From Pseudomonas abyssi (GTDB taxonomy: Bacteria; Pseudomonadota; Gammaproteobacteria; Pseudomonadales; Pseudomonadaceae): a stretch of 64,000 nt of DNA. A program made the position numbers and the translations under genes. Positions within the stretch are counted from its first letter, which is position 1. The number at the start of each line of letters is the position of its first letter. The stretch spans positions 124,001-188,000 of the forward strand of contig NZ_NTMR01000010.1 in assembly GCF_002307495.1 (NCBI RefSeq). Reading direction: 5' to 3'. Below are positions 57,706-64,000 of this stretch, piece by piece. The notes below the pieces were generated by a model. That model worked only from the letters and a program-made list of their open reading frames with translations, made no database searches and had not been told where the DNA came from.

Positions 57706-58890
57706 TCATCCAGACAGCATACACCAGCGTGCCGGGTCCAGCGCCTGACCGCGATGACGAATGGCAAAGTACAGCGACGGGTCAGCCTGTCCGCCACTGG
57801 TGCCGACCGTTGCAATCGCCTCGCCCGGCTGCACCCAGGTGCCTACTTCCTTCAGCAAGCTCTGGTTGTGGCCATACAGGCTGAGATAGCCGTCACCGTG
57901 ATCCAGAATCATCAGCAGGCCAGAACCGCGCAACCAGTCGGCGAACACCACCCGGCCGCCGTGAATGGCGCTGACCTGGCTCCCCGCTGCTGCACTGATC
58001 AGCAAGCCGTCCCACTTCAGTCGCGCATCACTGCCACGCTGACTGCCAAACCGTGCCTGAATACGCCCTCGCAACGGCAGCGGCAACTTGCCACGCGCCT
58101 GAGCGAAGGGCTGATTGCCGGCCGGCGTGGGAATACTCACCACTGCCTCTTCAAGACGCTTGATAACCCTGTTGAGTTCCGCACGTTCCGCTTCGCGACT
58201 GCGTAACTGTTCGCTTTGCGAGCGCTGCTGGCCCTGCAGCGAGGCCAGCACCTGGGTGCGCCGACGCTGCTCAACGCGCAGCGCTTCGGCCCGATTAGCC
58301 AGACCTTCGCGCTGTTGCTGGAGTTCGTTCTGCTGCGCTGCCGCGGCGGCGGACGCCTGCTGCACCTGGGCGATGGTGTCGTTGAACCGACCGATTTCCT
58401 CGACCCGCGCACGGCCAACGTACTCGTAGTAACGCAGCATGCGGGCCATGCGGCCCGGGTCATCCTGATTGAGCAGCAGTTTCATATAGCCCTGCTGCCC
58501 GGCCATGTAGGCGGCGCGCACCTGGCGGGCAATCTGCTCTTGCTGGGCGTCGAGCGAGGCCTGCAGCTGCGCCGCCTGATCGTTCAGCTCCTGCAAGCGG
58601 CTTTCGCCGTCACGGATCTGCTGCTCCAGTTCGCCGCTTTCGCGTTGCAGGCGACCGATGTCGGTTTCACTTTCCTTGAGTTCGGCCTCCAGGCCGGTGG
58701 CCTCCTGACGCAGCTCATCCAGCACCGCCTTCAGCCGCTCGATGTCAGCCTGCGCCTTTTCCAACTCGGCTCTCGCCGCGCGCGCGTCCTCAGACTGATC
58801 GGCCGACAGCGGCAGCGCCGTGGCGCCACCCAGCGCCAGCAGCGCGGCGAGCAGCCAGCTTCGGGTCCGTGCGCGTCCTTGCGTGCGCAT
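57706..58890 (-). CDS. envC: Murein hydrolase activator EnvC
   Basis: 394 residues: signal peptide (LLAALLALGGATALPLSA), long coiled coil (about 35-250), and a C-terminal LytM (M23) domain. The first zinc motif is degenerate (LKWDG where active enzymes have His), while YGHN is partly kept, as expected for EnvC, which activates AmiA/AmiB amidases rather than cutting peptidoglycan. 6 bases after gpmI, 49 before ctpA. Confidence 0.94.
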   Translation of the reverse strand: MRTQGRARTRSWLLAALLALGGATALPLSADQSEDARAARAELEKAQADIERLKAVLDELRQEATGLEAELKESETDIGRLQRESGELEQQIRDGESRLQELNDQAAQLQASLDAQQEQIARQVRAAYMAGQQGYMKLLLNQDDPGRMARMLRYYEYVGRARVEEIGRFNDTIAQVQQASAAAAAQQNELQQQREGLANRAEALRVEQRRRTQVLASLQGQQRSQSEQLRSREAERAELNRVIKRLEEAVVSIPTPAGNQPFAQARGKLPLPLRGRIQARFGSQRGSDARLKWDGLLISAAAGSQVSAIHGGRVVFADWLRGSGLLMILDHGDGYLSLYGHNQSLLKEVGTWVQPGEAIATVGTSGGQADPSLYFAIRHRGQALDPARWCMLSG

Positions 58891-58896
58891 GTCGGC

Positions 58897-60435
58897 TTAC
58901 TGCACCCGCGTGATGATGCTGCGCCCGGTCATCTCGGCCGGTTGCGGCAGCCCCATCAGGGTCAGCAAAGTGGGCGCCACGTCGGAGAGGATGCCACCCT
59001 CGCGCATCTCGACCTGGCGCGGCCCGACGTAGACAAAGGGCACCGGCTCGCAGGTGTGCGCGGTGTGGGCCTGACCGGTAGTGTGATCAGACATCTGCTC
59101 AACGTTGCCATGGTCGGCGGTGATCAGCGCCTCGCCGCCGACTTTCTCCAGCGCTGCGGCGATCCGGGCGATGCACTTGTCCAGGCACTCCACCGCCGCC
59201 ACAGCGGCCTCGAACACGCCGGTGTGGCCAACCATGTCGCCGTTGGCATAGTTGACGATAATGGCGTCGTAGCGCTGCTGCTCGATGGCCTCGACAATGC
59301 GGTCGGTGACCTCGGGCGCGCTCATCTCGGGCTGCAGGTCGTAGGTCGCGACTTGCGGGGAAGGAATCAAAATACGCTCTTCGCCCTCGAAGGGCTCCTC
59401 GCGGCCGCCGGAGAAGAAGAAGGTGACATGAGCGTACTTTTCCGTCTCGGCAATGCGCAGCTGGGTTTTGCCCTGCGCCGCCAGATACTCGCCCAGCACG
59501 TTGACCAGCGTGCCGGCCGAGAAGGCACAGGGCGCCGGAATGTCAGCAGCGTACTGGGTCAGCATGACGTAGCCGGCCAGCTTGAGTTCGCGCTGACGGG
59601 GAAAACCACTGAAAGCCGGCTCAACGAAGGCGCGGCTTAGCTCGCGGGCACGGTCGGCACGGAAGTTCATGAACACCACCGCGTCGCCATCCTCCACCTT
59701 GACTGGCGAGCCGATAGTGGTCGCTTTGACAAACTCGTCACTCTCGCCACGCTCGTAAGCCGCAGCCAGGGCATCGGCGGCGTTCTCGGCGGCAAACTCG
59801 CCCTGCCCTTCGGTAATCAGGTTATAGGCGGCCTCAACCCGATCCCAGCGGTTGTCGCGATCCATGGCAAAGTAGCGACCAATCAGGCTGGCGGTACGCC
59901 CCTTGCCCAGGCGCGCGTAGGCGTCTTCCATCAGTTGCAGCGACGGCGCTGCGCTGCGTGGTGGCGTATCGCGACCATCCAGAAAACCGTGTACGTAGAT
60001 CTGCTCGGCGCCGCGCTTGGCGGCCAGCTCGACCATAGCGACCAGGTGGTCCTGATGGCTGTGGACCCCACCGTCGGACAGCAGGCCCATGATGTGAACA
60101 GCCCGACCGGCGGCCACCGCCTTGTCGACCGCGCCACAGATAACCTCGTTGGCAAAAAACTCACCGTCCTGAATCGACTTGGTGACGCGGGTAAAGTCCT
60201 GATAGACCACCCGACCGGCACCCAGATTCATGTGCCCGACTTCGGAGTTGCCCATCTGCCCGTCCGGCAGCCCCACGTCCATACCCGAGCCGGAAACCAG
60301 CGTGTGCGGTGCAGTTGCCCAGAGCTTGTCCCAAACCGGCGTATTGGCAGCCATGATGGCGTTGGAGTCGGGGGAGTCGCTGTGACCGAAGCCATCCAGA
60401 ATCATCAGTACTACGGGTTTAGGGGCTGCTGTCAT
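58897..60435 (-). CDS. gpmI: 2,3-bisphosphoglycerate-independent phosphoglycerate mutase
   Basis: 512 residues from ATG at 60435. Alkaline-phosphatase-type metal site: [11 protein letters not shown] at the start, the phosphoserine in [15 protein letters not shown] (about 66), and [10 protein letters not shown] near the end. It interconverts 3- and 2-phosphoglycerate with manganese. First gene of gpmI-envC-ctpA-deacetylase; the region upstream holds MITE-like sequences. Confidence 0.97.
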   Translation of the reverse strand: MTAAPKPVVLMILDGFGHSDSPDSNAIMAANTPVWDKLWATAPHTLVSGSGMDVGLPDGQMGNSEVGHMNLGAGRVVYQDFTRVTKSIQDGEFFANEVICGAVDKAVAAGRAVHIMGLLSDGGVHSHQDHLVAMVELAAKRGAEQIYVHGFLDGRDTPPRSAAPSLQLMEDAYARLGKGRTASLIGRYFAMDRDNRWDRVEAAYNLITEGQGEFAAENAADALAAAYERGESDEFVKATTIGSPVKVEDGDAVVFMNFRADRARELSRAFVEPAFSGFPRQRELKLAGYVMLTQYAADIPAPCAFSAGTLVNVLGEYLAAQGKTQLRIAETEKYAHVTFFFSGGREEPFEGEERILIPSPQVATYDLQPEMSAPEVTDRIVEAIEQQRYDAIIVNYANGDMVGHTGVFEAAVAAVECLDKCIARIAAALEKVGGEALITADHGNVEQMSDHTTGQAHTAHTCEPVPFVYVGPRQVEMREGGILSDVAPTLLTLMGLPQPAEMTGRSIITRVQ

Positions 60436-60565
60436 TGCACAAAGCTCTCGTTGGGAGTGTTCAAGGGGAACCGCGGGCATCGCCGCCGCAAATCTGCCAG
60501 ACAGTTTACTTGCCCACCCCCCGGCTGTCATGCTCGGCTCGGTCCTGGGCAGCCCTGAACCCCGC

Positions 60566-60621
60566 ATTGATTGCAACCAGGCCTAAACGCCAGAGGGAAT
60601 GCGGAATTAATCAATGCGCCC
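60566..60621 (+). repeat. MITE-like element, truncated copy C
   Basis: Right-end fragment only: TTGATTGCA...AACGCCAGAGGGAATGCGG followed by AATTAATCAATGCGCCC. It matches the right end of copies A and B. Copy B starts 3 bases later, so B seems to have inserted beside this older remnant. Confidence 0.65.
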
Positions 60622-60623
60622 TT

Positions 60624-60864
60624 GGGAAGCACTGACTACTTCCGCGCGCCCTCTGCGAGTGCTCAAGCGTGTAGATGCAAGGCGCGCTGTGCGGCCAATA
60701 GTGGTTCTATTGGCAAGCAGCGCAACGCCGCAGATGCATGCTTGAACGCTCGCCCGGAGGGGCACTCATGCTGCGCCGTACTCTGCGCCATGCCCTCGAA
60801 CCTGCGCCTTGGTTGGGGACCGACCTGAAAGCCAGAGGGAATGCGGAATTAATCAGTGCTTCCC
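60624..60864 (+). repeat. MITE-like element, copy B
   Basis: 241 bases with ends GGGAAGCACTGACTACTTCC and GGAATTAATCAGTGCTTCCC, flanked by TT on both sides. It aligns along its length with the reverse complement of copy A (18759-19023), with the same central hairpin GCCAATA-N7-TATTGGC. No coding capacity. Its right end lies directly beside the promoter of the rhodanese-grxC-secB genes. Confidence 0.8.
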
Positions 60865-60876
60865 TTAGTGTATACT
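60849..60876 (+). promoter_or_regulatory. Possible promoter of yibN-grxC-secB, partly within the MITE end
   Basis: -10 TATACT (60871-60876), 16 bases after TTAATC (60849-60854), a weak -35 located in the terminal repeat of copy B. Transcription would start about 25 bases before the rhodanese ATG. The -35 half would then have been brought by the element (inference). Confidence 0.45.
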
Positions 60877-60907
60877 CGCCCTCTTTTTACCGCCCGGAAG
60901 CCCGTCA

Positions 60908-61330
60908 ATGCAGTTTCTTCAACATCTGATCGAATTCATCGGCAATCACTACCTGCTGACCAGCGCCTTTCTTGTCGTACTGGCCCTGCTGCTGTTCACC
61001 GAAGGCTGCAAGAGCGGCAAGGCCGTGAGCACCGGCGAAGCGACTACCCTGATCAACCGCGAGAACGCGGTAGTCATCGACCTGCGCCCCAAGAAAGACT
61101 TCAGTGCCGGCCACATTGTCGACTCGCTGAACATCCCCTATGAGTCGCTGACCAGCCGCATGGGCGAACTGGACAAGCACAAGGGCAAGCCGCTGCTGCT
61201 GGTCTGCGCCGCTGGCCAGCACGCCGGCAGCTGCGCCAAGCAACTCAAGGCCGCTGGCCACGACAACGTAGTGCGCCTGTCCGGCGGCATCGCCAGCTGG
61301 CGCTCCGACAATCTGCCATTGGTCAAATAA
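60908..61330 (+). CDS. Membrane-anchored rhodanese-like protein (YibN type)
   Basis: 140 residues: one N-terminal transmembrane helix (LLTSAFLVVLALLLF) and a rhodanese domain with VIDLRPKKDFSAGHIVDSLNIPY and the active-loop Cys in LLVCAAGQHAGS (about 99). Sulfur transfer is the family activity. YibN is regularly found before grxC and secB, as here (1 base to grxC). Confidence 0.93.
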   Translation: MQFLQHLIEFIGNHYLLTSAFLVVLALLLFTEGCKSGKAVSTGEATTLINRENAVVIDLRPKKDFSAGHIVDSLNIPYESLTSRMGELDKHKGKPLLLVCAAGQHAGSCAKQLKAAGHDNVVRLSGGIASWRSDNLPLVK

Positions 61331-61331
61331 C

Positions 61332-61589
61332 ATGGCTGACGTTGTCATCTACAGCAGCGACTATTGCCCCTTCTGCATGCGCGCCAAGCAATTGCTGGCC
61401 AGCAAGGGCGTCGACTTCCAAGAAATCTGCGTCGACGGCCAGCCCGCCGTCCGCGCAGAAATGACCCGACTTGCCGGTGGGCGCACTTCGGTGCCGCAGA
61501 TCTGGATTGGCGACACCCACGTTGGCGGCTGCGACGAACTCTATGCCTGCGCACGCGCTGGACAACTGGATGCGCTGCTGGCAGGGTAA
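61332..61589 (+). CDS. grxC: Glutaredoxin 3
   Basis: 85 residues, with active site CPFC (about 12-15) in [16 protein letters not shown], the cis-Pro in TSVPQIWIG, and GGCDEL for glutathione binding. It reduces disulfides using glutathione. One base after the rhodanese gene and 50 before secB. Confidence 0.97.
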   Translation: MADVVIYSSDYCPFCMRAKQLLASKGVDFQEICVDGQPAVRAEMTRLAGGRTSVPQIWIGDTHVGGCDELYACARAGQLDALLAG

Positions 61590-61639
61590 GTAGCTCTTTC
61601 CAACACGCATCAATTACCATCACACCAAGGATTTTCACG

Positions 61640-62128
61640 ATGGCCGAAGAACAGAACAATCAAGCTGCCAACGGCGCTCAGGCTAACCAGCCACAATTCA
61701 GCGTACAGCGCATTTACGTCAAAGACCTTTCCTTTGAGTCGCCCAAGGCGCCGGCCATTTTCCAGACCCAGTGGAGCCCCCACGTCAATCTGGACCTGAA
61801 CACGCGCAACAGCGAACTGCAGCCCGGCATCTACGAAGTCGTGCTGTCGGTCAACGCGACAGTCACCACCGGCGAGAACGAAACCTGCTTCATTGCTGAA
61901 GTGCAGCAAGCCGGCATCTTCGCCATCAACGGCCTGGACGACGCGTCTCTGCGCCACACCCTGGGTGCCTTCTGCCCGAACATCCTGTTCCCCTACGCAC
62001 GCGAAGCGATCGACAACCTGGTCCTGCGTGGCAGCTTCCCTCCCCTGATGCTGTCGCCGGTCAACTTCGACGCCCTGTTCGCCCAATCCGAACAGCGCCG
62101 CGCCAGCGAAGCCGCCGGCACCGCCTGA
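61640..62128 (+). CDS. secB: Protein-export chaperone SecB
   Basis: 162 residues from ATG at 61640. Typical SecB core: [60 protein letters not shown] and [15 protein letters not shown]. It keeps preproteins unfolded and passes them to SecA. Followed by an 11-pair perfect hairpin at 62137-62163. Confidence 0.98.
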   Translation: MAEEQNNQAANGAQANQPQFSVQRIYVKDLSFESPKAPAIFQTQWSPHVNLDLNTRNSELQPGIYEVVLSVNATVTTGENETCFIAEVQQAGIFAINGLDDASLRHTLGAFCPNILFPYAREAIDNLVLRGSFPPLMLSPVNFDALFAQSEQRRASEAAGTA

Positions 62129-62136
62129 TCGGCCTG

Positions 62137-62163
62137 CTGCCGGGCAGCCAGCCTGCCCGGCAG
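62137..62163 (+). terminator. Terminator-like hairpin after secB
   Basis: Perfect 11-pair stem CTGCCGGGCAG / CTGCCCGGCAG with a 5-base loop, 8 bases after the secB stop. No T-run follows, so it may only slow or protect the transcript end. Confidence 0.6.
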
Positions 62164-62259
62164 TCACTGCGACACCCCGCCACATAATTCGTCTTGTGCG
62201 CCCTGTAGCGCATGCTCTAAGGTAGGCAACCGCACAGCCACCAACAGACGGAATCACGC

Positions 62260-62769
62260 ATGACCCTCCCGGCTTCTCGCCCCCTGTATCTGCTAGCCCT
62301 TATTGTCTGCGTGCTGCTGATGACCGCCGCACTCTATCTGGAGCATGGCGTCGGGCTGGAACCCTGCCCATTGTGCATTTTGCAACGCATCGCAGTGATG
62401 GTCATTGGTGTTATCTGCCTGGCTGCCGTGCTGCACAATCCCGAACCGCGCAACGGCAAACGCACGGGCGCGCGCATCTATGGCGCACTGATCACCGTGG
62501 CCAGCCTGCTCGGTGCCGGCACCGCCGCGCGTCAGGTCTGGCTGCAGCACCTGCCGCCGGATCAGGTGCCATCCTGCATCCTGCCGCTCGACTACATGCT
62601 TGAAACCCTGCCGTTGTGGGACGTGCTCAGTCAGGTGCTCAGCGGCACCGCTCAGTGTGCCGAAGTGACCTGGACCTTCCTCGGCCTGAGTATCGCCGAG
62701 GGCACCCTGATCGCCTTTATCTGCTTTACGCTGTTCGGCCTGATGCAGCTGGTGCGCAAGGTCGACTGA
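62260..62769 (+). CDS. dsbB: Disulfide bond formation protein B
   Basis: 169 residues with four transmembrane helices. First Cys pair CPLC (about 36-39) in GLEPCPLCILQR, second pair in VPSCILPLDY and TAQCAEV. It reoxidises DsbA and passes electrons to quinone. In pseudomonads a dsbB/dsbH gene lies next to algQ, as here. Confidence 0.95.
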   Translation: MTLPASRPLYLLALIVCVLLMTAALYLEHGVGLEPCPLCILQRIAVMVIGVICLAAVLHNPEPRNGKRTGARIYGALITVASLLGAGTAARQVWLQHLPPDQVPSCILPLDYMLETLPLWDVLSQVLSGTAQCAEVTWTFLGLSIAEGTLIAFICFTLFGLMQLVRKVD

Positions 62770-62878
62770 GCAACTGCACAGAAGTCTTGATGCCGTCACG
62801 CCCACTGGCCTATTCTGTTGCGACCCGGAACACATACACCCAAGTCGGCCCGACCGACACCGGAAGAAGAGGTGGAAG

Positions 62879-63352
62879 ATGCTGGACAGTTGCACAAATG
62901 CCCAGGAGCGCTGGGGCGGCGTCCACCAGCTGATCGACCGCTGGCTGGCGGAGCGCCAACAGCTGATCCTCAATTACCGCCAGCTGCGCGAGCGTCCCGA
63001 GCCGAGCACGCAAACGGACAGCGAACTGACTGCCTTCTGCGACATCCTGGTCGACTACGTGTCGGCCGGACATTTCGAAATCTACGAACAATTACTACGC
63101 GAAGCGCAGGACTTTGACGACCAGCGCGGCATCGAGCTGGCGCATCGGGTCTACCCGCGCATCGAAACCATTACCCTGCTGGCCGTTGGTTTCAATGATC
63201 AGTACGGGCAAAGCACTCGCGCCGACGACGAAGCGGCCATGCAGACGCAGCTGCAGCAACTTGGCGGCATGCTGCATGAACGATTTGAGCTTGAAGACTG
63301 TCTGATCGAAGTACTCCACAACGCTCACAAGGACCTGCTCAGCGCCGTCTGA
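62879..63352 (+). CDS. algQ: Rsd/AlgQ anti-sigma-70 factor
   Basis: 157 residues of the Rsd/AlgQ family: MLDSCTNAQERWGGVHQLIDRWLAERQQLI and FCDILVDYVSAGHFEIYEQL, helical throughout. It binds RpoD and frees core polymerase for other sigma factors; in P. aeruginosa AlgQ affects alginate and virulence genes. Followed 25 bases later by the algP-like gene. Confidence 0.95.
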   Translation: MLDSCTNAQERWGGVHQLIDRWLAERQQLILNYRQLRERPEPSTQTDSELTAFCDILVDYVSAGHFEIYEQLLREAQDFDDQRGIELAHRVYPRIETITLLAVGFNDQYGQSTRADDEAAMQTQLQQLGGMLHERFELEDCLIEVLHNAHKDLLSAV

Positions 63353-63377
63353 GAGGCCAGGCACAGGAAGATCACGC

Positions 63378-63887
63378 GTGACCACCGACACTCCCAGCTC
63401 CAACGACAAGGTTTCCTCTCCGCTGCACCTGCTGCAGACCTTGACCCGCACGCTCAATGAGCATCTGGCAGAAGCCTGCAGCACGGCTGAGAAGGATGCG
63501 CGCAAGGCCCACGAGAAGCTGCTGCGTCAGCAGGAAAAACTGGAACTCAAGCTGCGCCAGGCCGAAGAGAAACTCGCCAACCGCACCGCCGAAGACCCGG
63601 ACAAGCCCGCCAGCAAGACCCGCCGCAAACTGGCTGACCTGCAGGCGGCGCTAGACGAGCTGAAGACCGCGCGCGATAGCGCCGAAAGCTACATCAAGCA
63701 ACTCGAAGCCGACGTGCGCCAGACCCTGCGCCTGGCCAAAGGGCTCGAGCGCATCGACGCCCAGGTTGGCCAGGCACTGGAGAAGCGCGACGCGCCCAAA
63801 CCGGCCGCCAAGCCCCGCAGCCGCCGCGCCCCGGCCCGCCGCAAGCCTGCTACCAGCAAGCCAGCTCCGGCAGCTAGCGAAGGCTGA
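63378..63887 (+). CDS. algP: AlgP-like protein with short basic tail
   Basis: 169 residues from GTG at 63378. An N-terminal coiled-coil part (about 20-130, AEKDARKAHEKLLRQQEKLELK) like AlgP, then a basic Lys/Pro/Ala/Arg tail of only about 35 residues (PKPAAKPRSRRAPARRKPAT). P. aeruginosa AlgP (AlgR3) has a tail of many KPAA repeats several times longer. Possibly a histone-like DNA binder; neighbouring algQ supports the naming. Confidence 0.8.
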   Translation: MTTDTPSSNDKVSSPLHLLQTLTRTLNEHLAEACSTAEKDARKAHEKLLRQQEKLELKLRQAEEKLANRTAEDPDKPASKTRRKLADLQAALDELKTARDSAESYIKQLEADVRQTLRLAKGLERIDAQVGQALEKRDAPKPAAKPRSRRAPARRKPATSKPAPAASEG

Positions 63888-64000
63888 GCAGCCCGCCCAG
63901 CTGCACCAGCAGCTGCGCACGCCGACCGTTCACCGGCCCTGAGCAGGCAGCGCCCAACGCTGCCTGCACCGCCTGATCAGCGCAATCGCCCCGCCCCAGG
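63874..64000 (-). CDS. 3' end of a convergent gene (partial)
   Basis: Open frame on the minus strand from the window edge to a TAG at 63874-63876, ending LVQLGGLLSLR, overlapping the algP 3' end by 14 bases. About 41 residues are visible, with coding-like composition. In pseudomonads a TIGR02444-family gene often follows algP, so that is the best guess, but the visible part is too short to confirm. Confidence 0.45.
   Translation of the reverse strand, partial: LGRGDCADQAVQAALGAACSGPVNGRRAQLLVQLGGLLSLR

Noticed and set aside
58216..59640. 474-codon plus-strand frame across envC and gpmI
   Set aside because: Runs across two well-supported minus-strand genes; no start signal and no recognisable domain.

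Overview
The window is chromosomal DNA of a high-GC gammaproteobacterium of the Pseudomonas group. The evidence is the gene order hisB-hisH-hisA-hisF, asmA-mutY-yggX, a polar amino-acid ABC transporter, gpmI-envC-ctpA-deacetylase and yibN-grxC-secB, which matches a known P. aeruginosa neighbourhood (around PA5128-PA5155), together with dsbB-algQ-algP. A species cannot be named from the sequence alone; a lineage such as Halopseudomonas is only a guess.

Layout. 1-369: a bidirectional terminator and copy 1 of a structured intergenic repeat. 370-7129: two acyl-CoA dehydrogenases, an AraC regulator divergent from a Baeyer-Villiger-type monooxygenase/esterase pair, and an SDR. 7140-18722: pyrimidine catabolism. 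The rutABCDEF operon and rutR face a minus-strand operon with a 2-oxoglutarate/Fe(II) oxygenase, a VOC protein and a BMP-type nucleoside ABC transporter. No rutG permease is present. 18723-20396: a MITE-like element and ppnN. 20603-30614: an iron-regulated locus (esterase, FecI, FecR, TonB receptor with STN domain, M16 protease lipoprotein, SbmA/YddA-type ABC transporter), i.e. a PqqL/Fus-like protease-associated import system with surface signalling. 30793-39799: a defence island in which an AbiE toxin-antitoxin pair sits inside a type I restriction-modification operon (hsdM-hsdS-abiEi-abiEii-hsdR-ygjP-like). 40071-47097: tRNA-Thr, a DnaA-box-rich intergenic region, a methyltransferase, a polar amino-acid ABC transporter, an Ntn-type amidase, an outer-membrane protein and tRNA-Phe. 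47185-54968: yggX, mutY, asmA-like, an LhgO-like oxidoreductase and hisBHAF. 55129-55362: copy 2 of the structured repeat, inverted. 55417-60435: deacetylase, ctpA, envC, gpmI. 60566-60864: more MITE-like copies. 60908-64000: yibN-like rhodanese, grxC, secB, dsbB, algQ, a short algP and the 3' end of a convergent gene.

Most notable observations: (1) the two copies of the approximately 230-bp repeat differ in the arms of a long hairpin, but five base pairs changed on both sides so that pairing is kept, which is direct covariation evidence for a structured RNA or single-stranded DNA element; (2) two 59-bp tandem palindromic repeats lie in front of abiEi, probably its autoregulatory operator; (3) a bipartite motif with the same 5-nt spacing lies upstream of both rutR/rutA and the oxygenase-transporter operon, arguing for one pyrimidine regulon; (4) a protein-piracy type import locus is coupled to FecI/FecR; (5) a cluster of DnaA boxes lies far from any recognisable dnaA gene.
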